From positions 4,309,721 to 4,373,720 of the forward strand of contig VZQC01000265.1 of NCBI GenBank assembly GCA_009823505.1: a stretch of 64,000 nucleotides of DNA. Direction: 5' to 3'. Below the pieces are notes generated by a model. That model made no database searches. It saw only the letters and a program-made list of their open reading frames with translations, and was not told the origin of the DNA. Positions within the stretch are counted from its first letter, which is position 1, and each line of letters begins with the position of its first letter. Origin of the DNA: Rhizomys pruinosus. Taxonomy: Eukaryota > Chordata > Mammalia > Rodentia > Spalacidae. Made by a program: the position numbers and the translations under genes. Below are positions 10,986-22,109 of the stretch, piece after piece.

Positions 10986-12230
10986 TATATTTATTTGCTT
11001 ATTCTTTCTCTAGTTTCCTTCAGCCATGGTTATTAGTCATTATAAATTCATGGGTGTGATCATTTAAGTCTTCTTGGCTTCCACAATCAACTCAAAGGAC
11101 CATGAACACAGTGTCTTACTACTTCAGTATTCTTTCTATATCCCAATATCTGGTATGTGTAGATGATCAACAAATACTTACTAAAGGAAAATCTAAGTGA
11201 ATAATTATGCCATCTTACACTTTGATACTCCCTCCTCTCCTGAGTCTAGCATATTGGGTAGAGATAGAAGAAATTCACTAATGTGGTTATTTCTACCCTC
11301 CTCCACTAAATTTAAACTCAGGTTTGTCGGCCAATAAATTTAAGCCACACCTTTCCTTTCCCCTAAAGCACATTAAAGACTAAAAGTATGTAACTCCATC
11401 AGCAAACATGAAAGGAGGAGTGTCATGTAAATTAACCTTAGGACTGAATGAGTTCTTGTTTGAACACTGTGTCAGGAGAAAGTCTGATTATGTGGTGATT
11501 GATAGAAGGATATACACCAATGTGACAGAACGACACATACTCATGGAAGCTCTTCTTAGTGCAGCCTATTTTCTTTCAAATTCAAGGTTTAGGAATGAAT
11601 GTTATTGAAAACTTGAATGACTTGAATGACGAAGCTCAAGATGAAAATACTAGTTCAAAGAAATCAGTATTAAATTATCAGAACAGCGTGGAATAACCTG
11701 AAATAATTGTTTTATTTTTAAATTGGCAGATTAAAATTTTACATACACATGGGGTGTGGGGGTAAGAATTCAGTGTGTACATATAATGCAATAATCAAAT
11801 CAGAATAATTTTCCTATCCATTCTGACACACAGTTACCATTTCTTTGCAGTGAGTCCATTAAAAATCTTATTTTATATCTATTTTAAGGTATGTAGCAAG
11901 TCACTCTTAACTATAGTCACCCTACTGAAAAGCTTTCTAAGCACTCAGTTTCCTAGTTCTCTCTCCCTCTGCCTCACTGTGCAGAAGTCTGACTTTGAAA
12001 GACTGGTAAAGAACACAGAAATCTGTGTGTCCACACCACAGCGGATTCTGATGATGATGGAGAGGTGATAATATTCATATAAACAATAATTTAAAATACC
12101 TGATATTACTTTTTGCTTGAAATATAAATTATGCATTTTAGCACATTTTTGCAATTTACCATGCTGGCACATCCTGCTCTAAAATATGATTCTGACAAGA
12201 AATGATAATATTACTATAATCATATTGCCA
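10986..12230. other. unassigned intergenic DNA
   Basis: No gene recognised. Near 11,145-11,200 the phrase gtagatgatcaacaaatact resembles the end of an ancient LINE2, which would fit old mammalian intergenic DNA. Confidence 0.35.
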
Positions 12231-12254
12231 TTTCTAGCTCACTTTATTGCTTAT

Positions 12255-12350
12255 AAATTAATTAAACCATTTATTATTCATTCATTCATCTAATATTTAT
12301 TGAGTGCCAAGAAGCACCAGATTTTCTGCTAAGTGCTATGAATTCTAAAG
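12255..12350 (+). repeat. possible ancient LINE2/MIR-type fragment
   Basis: The phrases ttcattcatctaatatttat, tgagtgccaagaagc and gctaagtgctatgaat follow the order of a well-known ancient mammalian LINE2-associated tail. Only about 100 bp and diverged. Confidence 0.35.
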
Positions 12351-12655
12351 AGAATTGTATCTGTCCTCTGTCTAGAAGTCTACATCTAAGGAAAACAGGT
12401 ACATGTAGGTATAATGTATAGGGAATAGGAATGAGAAATGACCCCAAAGCGGGAGCAGTTCATTTTCTCAGGGGTGGGGGGAGGTAAAGGGAGAGGCATG
12501 TGTCAAGAACAGTCCCATAATTCTTCAGTGATAATGATAAAATTATCATTAATGTAATTGTTAAAAGATACAGTAATGGAACTCTTGGAGGGCCAAATGG
12601 ATGGGCCCACACTGAAGTACATTTGGAGTCACAAATCAGATTCTATAGGTCATGA

Positions 12656-12664
12656 TTATCTATC

Positions 12665-12707
<43 letters not shown>
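12656..12707. repeat. (GATA/TATC)n microsatellite
   Basis: About 12 tandem tetranucleotide units, with one broken unit at the left edge. Confidence 0.97.
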
Positions 12708-12964
12708 AATTAAAATGGATGGTGGGATGTGCAGAAAGGTGTGGATCTAAATACCATTAAGCTATATTGTCTGAAAATTCCAATAAAATAAAATTAAAAA
12801 GATAACACCCTTATTGTTAGTAATAAAATTATTAGCATTAATAACTATGATGGTAATAGTATTTTCATTATACCTGTGGCAAAGTTAGTCAGTGACAGTT
12901 TATCAATGTATAATACATGTTGCACTATATAAATTATTTGGGAGGGGTAGTTGTCTACATATGG

Positions 12965-13372
12965 AATTTGATTTAGAACAGTTATTCATTGCTGGTGGGA
13001 ATGCACACTGATGCAGTCATCATGGAAATCAATGTGGAGCGTTTTCCAAAAACTAAAAAGACAATTACCATATGACCCAGCTATACTACTCCAGGTTATA
13101 TCCCCAGAGGACTCCACATCCTACCACAGAGATATCTGCACACCCATGTTGATAGCTGCTTTATTCACAACAAGGAAACTCAATTCAGCCTAAAAGTCCA
13201 TCAACTGTTGAATGTGTAATGAAATTGTGGTACATATATAAATGGAATTTTATTCAGCTACAAAGAAAAGATTATGAAAATTTCAGGAAAATGAACAGAA
13301 CTAGCAAGTATTATAATAAGTGAGGAAGCCCAGACTCAGACAAATACCACATTCTCTCTCATGCAACACCTA
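12965..13372 (+). mobile_element. L1 ORF2 C-terminal fragment
   Basis: Collinear with the end of ORF2 in the other L1 copies here: ttcattgctggtgggaatgc, aattaccatatgacccagc, ggtacatatataaatggaat, then ttataataagtgaggaagcc. The copy is old, with several stops and no polyadenylated 3' end. Confidence 0.85.
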
Positions 13373-13384
13373 GTTTCTTTTTAA

Positions 13385-14215
13385 AGATTTTAAAAGTTAT
13401 ATTGTTATTGAGGATTCATACATTTCATACAATGATTCCTAATCAAATTTAGGGCCCTCCCTCCATGTCTCCAACCACCCTTCACAATTTATACATTGCA
13501 TCATCCATGTTAAGTCCTATCCAGCCAACCATTAGAAACCAGATGTCTTTCTGTGCAAATTCATCCACTGGAGTCTGATCAGCACATCTAGAAATCTTAG
13601 GTAAGGCAAATTCTCCCTCACCATTAGTAATCAGTCTCCAGTAGTTCTCAGTCCAGGGCTAGACAACCACCCATTTCTCTTGTTCCACTCTGGGCCCTTG
13701 TCTGATTGAGTTGGCATGGGTCCCTTGCCTGATATCATTACCTGAGTTCACATGTGCACACTTCCAGTAGTCTGAAAGCCTCTGCTTTTCTATGTTCAAG
13801 AACCAGCCCTGGATCTTTCTTTTCCCTTTTCCACAATGATCCTTGAAACATGGGTGAGTGAGGTTTAATATACAAGTCCTATCCAGGTTTAATATAGGAG
13901 TCCTATCCAGGGACATGAATTCTAGAGGATCCCATTCTTTGAAACATAGCTAGTTGTGGCCTTCCGTGTGTGCTGAACTCTGTCGTATAAGGAAGCTTCA
14001 CCGGGGAGAATTGAAGGATGCACCTATTTTCTCTCTGCCCCTCATTCCACTATAGTCCATGAACCTCAGGTGTAGAGGTTCAACTGTAGATGTGTTTTCT
14101 AGGATTAGGCATTTTTCAGATGTGCATTTTCTATGTCTGACTAGTTGTGGGTTTTTGCAGTAGCCTCCATCTGTTGCAAAGAGAAGCTTCTTTGATGAGT
14201 GGCATAAGGTACGCT
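13385..14215 (-). mobile_element. L1 (Lx-like) 3' UTR, antisense
   Basis: Reverse orientation with the 3' end at left (catacaatgattcctaatca, then a C-rich block). Continues through tctcttgttccactctgggc and gtctgaaagcctctgctttt. Near 13,857-13,905 a unit ending tcctatccag is duplicated in tandem. It abuts forward ORF2 sequence on both sides, so it is nested or adjacent to other L1 copies. Confidence 0.75.
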
Positions 14216-14224
14216 TGTCTATAA

Positions 14225-15430
14225 ATATAAGATTCCATATTTAAAGTATGATAAGAAAAATCATTTATCTACAAATCTCAGCTCCAAATGGATCAAAGAT
14301 CACAACATGAAACCCCAAACTCTGAAGGTGATAGAAGAAGAAGTTGGCAGTAACCTACAAGACATAGGCATAGGAAAAGACTTTCTAAATCAGATAGCAG
14401 CTGCACAGGAAATAAGGTCAAGAATTGACAAATGGGACCTTATTAAATTCAAAATCTTCTGTACAGCAAAAGAAACAATCAGGGAAGTGAAGAAAAAGCC
14501 CATAGAGTGGGCAGAAAATTTCACCTCTGATGCATATGACAGAGCATTAACTTCCAGAAAATATAAACTACTCAAAAACAAAGAAATAAAAAACAAATGA
14601 CTCACTCAAAAGATGGAGTAAAGAGATGAACAGAGACTTCACATGTGAGGAAATAGAGATGGCTGAGAAACATCTTAAAAAGTGTTCAACATCATTAATA
14701 ATTAAGGAAATGCAAATTAAAACTACTCTCAGATATCATCTCACTCTGATAAGGCTGGCTAGGATCAAGAGAACAAATGAAACCAAATGCTAGAGAGGCT
14801 GTGGGGAAAGGGGAACACTTATCCACTGCTGGTGGGAATGTAAACTCATACAACCACTATGGAAAGCAGTGTAGAGAACTCTTGAAAGACTCAAAATGAT
14901 CCTACCACTCCTGGGCCATATAACCACAAGGCTCATCCTACAGCAGAGATACATGCACAGCTATATTTATTGCAACTCTCTTCACAATAGCAAAGAGATG
15001 GAACCAACCTGTGTCCCTCCACATACTAGTGAATAGAGAAAATGTGGTACATCTACACAATGGAGTTCTATGCAGCATTAAAGAAAGATGACAACATGAA
15101 ATTAGCAGGTAATTAGATGGAACTAGAAGATATTATGTTAAGTGAAGTAACACAGTCCCAGATAAACAAAGGACAAATGGTATCCCTCATCTGTACCTAG
15201 TTGTAAGGCAAACTGAGCAATGCTAATTTTATATTCCTTGTGACCTGAAAACAACTGTGCTCTTATATTGTGAATCCCTAGACAGGTTCTAGAATTAACC
15301 TGCCATTTATTTTCAGACTTTGGATTCTTGGTATATGGATGGTGGGTACGTATGCATATTTTAGAGTAATATAAAATAAAAAAGGAAAAAGATGAGAATC
15401 AAGAAATATGATATGGAAATAACATAGTTT
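14225..15430 (+). mobile_element. L1 ORF2 3' part and proximal 3' UTR
   Basis: Forward L1 from the region before the C-terminal domain (gctccaaatggatcaaagat) to the stop region (agtgaagtaacacagtccca) and into the 3' UTR (ctcatctgtacctagttgta, then attttagagtaatataaaat). It is interrupted after about 15,430 by non-L1 sequence and seems to resume at about 16,815. It is 5'-truncated and carries stops after codon 97 of its first frame. Confidence 0.88.
14307..14600 (+). pseudogene. L1 ORF2 fragment (97-residue open segment)
   Basis: This open segment matches the stretch of L1 ORF2 just upstream of the Cys-rich C-terminal domain: EVGSNLQDIGIGKDF, then KWDLIKFKIFCTAKET and KKPIEWAENFTSDAYDRA. The methionine is internal to ORF2 and is not a real start. 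The frame stops before the CCHC-like motif, which lies in another frame downstream, so no complete protein can be made. Confidence 0.8.
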
Positions 15431-15477
15431 GTTTTCAGATGACGTAATTTTAGTATAGGTGTGATGTATCAGCCTGG

Positions 15478-16440
15478 TGTAACTTTGCTTTTCTGGATGC
15501 TTAAGGACCATACTTAATGCCCATACCAGTCTGGCTGAGGGACCTAAGAGATAACTTTGTTCCTTGCCCTCAGAGGTCAAATAAGTCCCAGGGGACTATG
15601 CATAGGGGCGGGCATCTCTTGAAATGTACTGCAAATGAGAGTCACAGATCTTCCTGTGTAGGGAGGTCCAGTCTATAAAGAGGAAAGTCTGTACATGCTT
15701 CAAAAAAGATGCCTGACCTAGCAAGACCTGACTTTGTCCTCGAGTGGATAGAACTGGTAAATGAAAAGTCAAAAGGAGCCAGGGGCTCCCAGCCCCCCAC
15801 AGAAAGCTCCAAGTGACCCCTGAGGACCAGATCCTGAACTGACTTTGAGAAAAGAAAAACCGTGGTTAATCTTGGCTAACTGTGTGGCTTAAGCATCCAA
15901 AAGGAAAGTAAAACCAGAAATAAACAATCACTAAGGCCTGAGAAATTGTACTTCAGATATAAAATGAGATCTTAGTAAACAGACAAAAAGAAAAAAGAGA
16001 GCACTGTTGTTTTGCCTGTCTTCAATTCTTACTGGCAAGTGCATTTACTCTGTGGATGCCACTGCTTTTGCCATCCTTCAAAGACATGAGAGACAGCTTT
16101 TCAACCTTCCAATATGGACTGAAGACTGATGTCTCTCCAAGAATCCTCCAAACCTTCAATGCCAAATGAGGACTGCTGAGACATCCAGCTTGTGGACTGA
16201 GCAGCTACTGGGGTTTCAGCCTCTTCAGAGTATAGACAGTCATTGTTGGACTACTCAGGCTGTATCATGGAGGCCAGTACAGGAAGAGCAAGACAGGACA
16301 CAGTACTTACTTGACCTCATTTGGTTGACCAAGGAAAGACCCCAGTGTGGAGCACAAGGGCAGGATTGATTGTTGTTTGGGCTTTCCAAGGAGGAGCCTT
16401 CAAACACTTCCTTAAGGAAAACATGACATCTTTTAGCCTA
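15478..16440 (+). repeat. LTR-like insertion within the L1 3' UTR
   Basis: Non-L1 sequence separating two parts of one L1. It has LTR-like features: a TG start (tgtaactttg), a TATA-like tataaagagg near 15,675 and AATAAA near 15,922. A second part (16,010-16,260) resembles the end of a rodent LTR (gagacatccagcttgtggac, cattgttggactact), like the right-hand LTR at 53,122. No duplication of flanking bases was found, so boundaries and family are uncertain. Confidence 0.4.
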
Positions 16441-16452
16441 AAAAAAAAAGAA

Positions 16453-16625
16453 GGCCAGGCGTGGTGGTGCACACCTTTAATCCTAGCACTTGGGAGGCAG
16501 AGGCAGGCAGATCTCTGTGAGTTCAAGGCCAGTCTAGTCTACATAGCAAGTTCCAGGACAGCCAGAGCTACAGGGAAACCCTGTCCCAAAAAGACAAAAA
16601 AAGAAAAGAAAAGAAAAGAAAAAAT
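16453..16625 (+). mobile_element. B1 SINE
   Basis: ggccaggcgtggtggtgcac, then cctttaatcctagcacttgg and caaggccagtctagtctaca, ending in an (AAAAG)n-like tail. Confidence 0.93.
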
Positions 16626-16640
16626 TCTCCAATTCAGGTG

Positions 16641-16812
16641 ATATGTGTATGTATGTATGCGTGTATGTATGTATGTATGTATGTATGTATGTATGTATAT
16701 ATTTATATGTGTATATATGTATATGTGTATATGTGCATCTATCTATCTATCATCTATCTATCTATCTATCATCTATCTATCTATCTATCATCTATCTAAC
16801 TATCTTCTATCT
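16641..16812. repeat. compound (TATG)n-(CTAT)n microsatellite
   Basis: TATG/GTAT units at about 16,641-16,704, a short AT-rich bridge, then CTAT/ATCT units at about 16,737-16,812 with small interruptions. Confidence 0.95.
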
Positions 16813-16814
16813 AT

Positions 16815-17075
16815 ATATGCAATACAAGTTGGAGAGAACAACAACAACAAAAGAACTGGAAAACAAACGACTGAAGTTCTTCCCAAAACAATAAAAACAA
16901 TAAGCATCGGCTTTGAAAAAAACTCTGGAAAGACTCAGAAAAAGATGCAAGACATGTACGGCAGAGTGCATGAACTCAGGTAGGGTAGGGGACATAGAAA
17001 GGGAAATGATTCTAAATTGGATTGAGAAATGATGTACGATGTATGAAAAAGTTTAATAACAATAAAATATATTAA
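16815..17075 (+). mobile_element. L1 3' UTR distal end
   Basis: Collinear with the end of the L1 at 56,830-57,105: caatacaagttggagagaac, ctctggaaagactcagaaaa, gcaagacatgtacggcagag, then gatgtatgaaaaag and an A-rich end. Taken as the far side of the L1 that starts at 14,225. Confidence 0.75.
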
Positions 17076-17341
17076 AACAAGAAATATTTATCTAGAGATA
17101 TGACAGAGATAGGTTTTTCTCTAGGATCTATGTCTTCTCCAGTGATGTGCATTTGGCTGAGTTTACAGTATTACCCATAAGTTCACCCACATTGAGATGG
17201 TTTTAAGTCCAATTAGATATCTGTTAATTAGCCCACAGATAACCATGCCACTACTGCACCAATAAAGGTAGTTTGCTGTGTAGGTCATTGTGGTTATTAG
17301 GCTTTAGGGTTGGGTTTGACCATTGTTTGATTTTCTCTTTT

Positions 17342-18787
17342 TTAATATAATATTTTTATTGATGTTTAGTGTATTTTATGCATCATTTCTCAGTCCATTT
17401 TAGACACATTCACTTTTCCATGTCTCCCACACCACCCCAGTTCATGCATTCTACCACACATGTCCTGCATCTTTTTTAAGTCTTTTTAAAGTTTTTCTCT
17501 GCAGAAGTTTATTTTGGAGGCAGAAGTTAACTTTTTCAGTCAGTTCTTTGACCCAGTCCTTTTGTCGTTGTTGTTCCCTCCCATTTGTATTGCTCCAAAA
17601 TATGCATATATATATGTCACATATATACCAAAATTATGACCTCTGAAAATAAACTGTATGTTAATTCCAAAATGTGTTTAGGAGTGTACATTTTTCCCTT
17701 TGATTTTATATTACTCTAAAATGTGTGTGCATACCCTCCAACCACGTACCACAATTACAAAGTCTGAAAAATGTGGTAAGTTAATTCTAGAGCTTTTTAA
17801 GGGATTCACATTATAACAGCATAGTTGCCTTCAGATAAAAAGAAATATAAGATTAATTTTTCTCAGATTGCCTTTCAACTAGGGATTTGGTGCTAGCATC
17901 CACAAATGAGGGATACCATTCATCCATCGTTTTTCTGGGACTGTGTTACTTCACTTAGCATAATGGCTTTGAGAAACTTTGAAAATGATAGAAGAAAATG
18001 TTGGTAGTAGCCTACAAGACATAGGCATAGGAATAGACATTCTAAATCAGACAGCAGCTGTAGGAATACATTTTCTAAATCAGACAGCAGCTGCGCAAAA
18101 AATAAAGTCAACAATTGACAATTGGGACCTTATTAAACTCAAGAACTTCTGTACAGTGAAAGAAACAAGAAAGTGAAGAGAAACCCACAGAGTGGGAAGA
18201 AACCTTCACCATACATCTGATAGCCCATCAATGTCCAGAGTGTATAAACTACTCAAAAAACAAAGGAGGAAGAAAACAAATGACCCACTCAAAAGACGGA
18301 GTAAAGAGCTGAACAGCAACTTTACAATTGAAGAAGTAAAGACGCCTGAGAAACATCTTCAAAAGTGTTCAACATCGCTAATAATTAAAGAAATACAAAT
18401 TAAAACTACCTTAAGATTTCATCTTACTCCAGTAAGACTAGCTATTATCCAGAAAACAAAGGATAGTAAATGCTGGAGAGGTTATGGGGAAAGGGGAACA
18501 CTCATCCACTGCTGGTGGAAATGCAAACTCCTGCAACCCCTATGGAAAACAGTGTGGAGAACTCTTAAGAAACTGAAAATGAGCCTACCACCTGTCCCAG
18601 CCATACCATCCCTGGGTATCTACACACAAGACTCATCCTACTGGAGAGATACATGCACAACCATGTTTATTGCAGCTCTCTTCATAATAGAAAAGAGCTG
18701 GAAGCAACCCAAGTGTCCCGCAACTGATGAGTGAATAGAGAAAATGTGGTACATCTACACAATGGAATTCTGTGCAGCAGTAAAGGA
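17342..18787 (-). mobile_element. twin-primed L1 with 5' inversion
   Basis: At left (17,342-17,967) lies the reverse complement of an L1 3' end: tttttattgatgtttagtgt, the 3' UTR, then ORF2 end gtgttacttcacttagcata. At about 17,968 the sequence switches to forward ORF2 (gatagaagaaaatgttggta) and runs to gtgcagcagtaaag at 18,785. The whole unit is flanked by gattttctctttt at about 17,330-17,342 and 18,788-18,800. A direct repeat around a half-inverted L1 is the signature of twin priming. About 60 bases of ORF2 are missing between the two halves. Confidence 0.88.
18192..18734 (+). pseudogene. L1 ORF2 C-terminal segment (180 residues, inverted half)
   Basis: An open segment of ORF2 from the inverted 5' half of the L1 at 17,342-18,787. 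It holds the C-terminal Cys-rich region of L1 reverse transcriptase, but the motif reads KCWRGYGERGTLIHCWWKC, so the second cysteine of the usual C-x3-C-x7-H-x4-C pattern is a tyrosine. The methionine start is internal to ORF2. The copy lacks endonuclease and RT domains and is a dead fragment. Confidence 0.82.
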
Positions 18788-18950
18788 TGATTTTCTCTTT
18801 TATCAGTATGCATATTATCTGGCATTATGAATGTGAAACTTCAGGTAGGTTTCCACATCAGTTCCTGCTCCATTACTCCATTAAATGTGTTTTGACCAGA
18901 TACATACCCCCATTACTTCCCTTTCAGTTCCTTTTCTATTCTTCCCATTT

Positions 18951-19012
18951 CTCTCTCTCTCTTTCTCCCTCTCTCTCTCTCCCTCCCTCACTCCCTCCCT
19001 CCTCCCCTCCTT
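18951..19012. repeat. CT-rich low-complexity tract
   Basis: A polypyrimidine run mixing (CT)n and CCCT units. It sits at the edge of antisense L1 3' UTR sequence, which is pyrimidine-rich on this strand. Confidence 0.9.
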
Positions 19013-19019
19013 CCTGCCC

Positions 19020-19330
19020 ACTAACCCCACAGTGACGTCTGCTTAGATGTAGGACCATCTACTGAAGCATGGATAGCCTTTCAGGGCTAGCCATCATTTG
19101 CCAATAGGTTTTCAAGTAGAGGAAAGTTCCTGGAGTATTGTCTGGCTTGTTCTCCTCCAGGTTTTATGCATGCAGTCATATCCAGTGATTTCAAGCATGA
19201 AAAGGCCATGTCAGGTCCAGAAAATAGTGTTTTTCTGCAGACATCCACTACTTTTGGCTCTTACATTCTTTCCATTTCTTTGATTATACCTGAGCCTTGG
19301 GAAAAAGAAGTGTGATCTTTTTTTTATGTA
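19020..19330 (-). mobile_element. L1 (Lx-like) 3' UTR fragment, antisense
   Basis: Contains taggaccatctactgaagca, aaaggccatgtcaggtccag, cttttggctcttacattctt and tacctgagccttgggaaa in the order of the complement of an Lx-like 3' UTR. Confidence 0.6.
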
Positions 19331-19339
19331 TTATGTGGC

Positions 19340-19585
19340 AATGTGAGGACAGGTCATGAAATTACAAAAGGGAATGTGAGAAAGGAAAGGTTTTAAATAA
19401 GGGATGTGGGGAGAGTAATAGAACATATGAGACATGAAAGTGGAAAGGGGGAAATGGAGATGGATAGAAGGAAGGAGGAAGAACAGCAATGGGGGAAAGG
19501 AATAGTGGGGAACACACCTAAAACAAGGTGTCAAAAGCCACCAGAATAACTATTTCTTAGTATCCTCACTGCAAAAGAATATACA
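19340..19585 (+). repeat. purine-rich, possible L1 3' end
   Basis: G/A-rich sequence (gaaagtggaaagggggaaat, gaaggaaggaggaagaac) followed by caaggtgtcaaaagcc. It resembles the purine-rich tract of rodent L1 3' UTRs, but the match is loose. Confidence 0.4.
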
Positions 19586-20418
19586 AATAGGGGGCCATTG
19601 TGAGCCTGTGTGCAGGGGATCAGGCGGGGGTCTTGCTAAGACCACCTGAAGCACAGGAGCCCAGACCTTGTTCCAGACAGGTAGAATTTAGGGTAGATTG
19701 TTTCTTGGGCTGCTGGATAGTTGATTTGCTGGTTCATAGCAGGGGAGCCATGAACCAGCCTGCTTGGGTCCAAACCTGAAACCCTTGTAGGGTGTGGCTG
19801 TCTGGGCAGAGCCACCCTTTGCCCTTGCACCCGGTGCAATTGTGAATCTGTGCAATAAAACTCAATGTCAACACCAGGATAAACCCTAGAACCTACAAGA
19901 ACACATGGAGACTAAACAACACTCTCCTGAATAATGAATGGGTCAATGAAGAAATAAAGAAAGAAATAAAAACATTCCTGGAACTGAATGACCAAGTTGG
20001 ATTCATACCAGAGATGCAGGGATGGCTCAAGACATGAAAATCAATAAATATCATCAAGCATATAAGTGGACTGAAAGACAAAAAAAACCACACCATCATC
20101 TCAATTGACAGGGAGAAAGCCTTTGACAAAATCCAGCATCCCTTCATGTTTAAAGTCCTAGAGGGAATTGGACTGGAGGGATCATTCCTCAAAGTAATCA
20201 AAGCCATATACAGGAAACCCACAGCCAATGTCATCCTAAATGGGGAAACAATAGAAGGATTCCCCTTAAAGGAAGGAACTCAGCAAGGCTGATGCCTGTC
20301 ACCCCTCCTTTTAAATAAAGTGCTTGAAACCCTTGCTAGGGCAATAAGGCAAGAAAAGGAAATTAAATGAGTTCCAATTGGAAAAAAGGAAGTCACGCTA
20401 TTCCTTTTTGCTGATGAT

Positions 20419-20661
20419 ATGATTGTCTACCGAAGGGATGCTAAGAATTCCACCAGAAAACTAGAAACGATTAAATACTTCAGTAAAGTGGCAGGATACA
20501 AAATAAATCTAGAAAAATCAGTAGCTTTTCTTTACACCAACAATAGGCAACTGAAGAAGGACTACAAGGAGACCTTCCCACTCAATAGCCTACAAAACAA
20601 CAAAATACCTAGGAACAGTCCTAACCAAAGACATCAAGGATCTCGAAAACAAAAAATTTAA
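20419..20661 (+). pseudogene. L1 ORF2 RT segment after FADD (80 residues)
   Basis: This open piece begins at the methionine that follows the FADD active-site box of the L1 at 19,590 and reads [20 protein letters not shown] onward through the RT palm ([19 protein letters not shown]). A frameshift soon after destroys the frame compared with the copy at 53,654. Not a functional protein. Confidence 0.8.
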
Positions 20662-21565
20662 ACCCCTGAAGAAGGAAATTGAGGAAGCCATCAGAAGATG
20701 GACAAACCTCCCATGCTCAGGGATTGGGAAAATTAATATAGTAAAAATCTCCATTCTACCCAAACTCGTGTACAGATTTAATGCAATCCCAATCAAAATC
20801 CCCAAGAGTTTCTTCACAGGCTTGGGAAAAAAATCCTCAATTTCATTTGGAAAAACAAAAGACCCCGAATAGTCAAAGCAATCCTGAGTGAAAACAGCAA
20901 TACAGGGGGGATCGCTATACCAGACATCAAACTATACTACAGGGCTATAGTCATAAAAACAGCCTGGTACTGGCACAAAAACAGACCAGTTGACCAATGG
21001 AATAAAACTGAAGATCCAAACCTGAGCACATACAATTTCAGCCACTTCATATTTGACAAGGGGGCCAAGAAGACACAATGGAGGAAAGACAGCATCTTCA
21101 GTAAGTGGTGTTGGCAAAACTGGATCACCACTTGTAGAAGAATGAAATTAAACCCCTACCTCTCGCCCTGTACAAAAGGCAATTCCAGATGGATCAAAGA
21201 CCTTAACGTGAAACCCAGAACTCTGGAGGTGATAGAAGAAAAACTTGGCAGCAGACTACACTACAAGACATAGGCATAGGAAAAGACTTCCTAAATCAGA
21301 CAGCAGCTGCACAAGAAATAAGATCGACAATTGACAAATGGGTCCACATTAAACTCAAAAGCTTCTGTACATCAAAAGAAACAATAAAGGAAGTGAAGAG
21401 AAAACCCACAGAGTGTGAGGAAACCTTCACTGCAGATACATCTGACAAAGCATTAATTCCAGAGTATACAAGTTACTCAAAAAACAAAGAAGAAAGAAAA
21501 GAAATGAACCACTCAAAAGATGGAGCAAAGAACTGAATAGAGACTTCACACAGGAAGAATTAGAG

Positions 21566-21946
21566 ATGGCTCAGAAACATCTTAAAAACTGTTCAACATC
21601 ACTAATAATTAGGGAAATGCAAATTAAGACCACTCTAATATATCATCTCACTCCTATAAGACTGGCCAGGATCAAGAAAACAAATGATATCAAGTGCTGG
21701 AGAGGTTGTGGGGCAATGGGAACACTCATCCATTGCTGGTGGGAATGTAAACTTGTACAGCCACTATGGAAAGCAGTGTGGAGAACCTTTGGAAGACTCA
21801 AAATGAGCTTGCCATTTGACCCAGTCATACCACTCCTGGGTATATACCCACAAGACTCATCTTACTGCAGAAATACATGCACAGCTATATTTATTGCAGC
21901 TCTGTTCACAATAGCTAAAAGCTGGAGCCAAACCAAATGCCCCTGA
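21566..21946 (+). pseudogene. L1 ORF2 C-terminal domain (126 residues)
   Basis: An open piece of ORF2 carrying the intact C-terminal cysteine motif KCWRGCGAMGTLIHCWWEC (C-x3-C-x7-H-x4-C), which in L1 is needed for RNP formation and retrotransposition. It is followed by the conserved PVIPLLGIYPQDSSYC and FIAALFTIAKSW segments. The first methionine is internal to ORF2. The upstream RT is in other frames, so the element is inactive. Confidence 0.85.
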
Positions 21947-22109
21947 ACTGACGAGTGGAGAGAGATAATGTGGTACATGTGCACTATGGAGTTCTATGCA
22001 GCGGTAAAGAAAGACAACATCATCAACTTTGAAGGTAAATGGATGGAGCTAGAAGACATCATGTTAAGTGAAGTAACACAGTCCCAGCAAAACAAACGAT
22101 GAATGGTAT

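Noticed and set aside
12656..12707. CRISPR-like regular spacing of short repeats
   Set aside because: Simple tetranucleotide microsatellite with no spacers, in a mammalian genome. No CRISPR array exists anywhere in the window.
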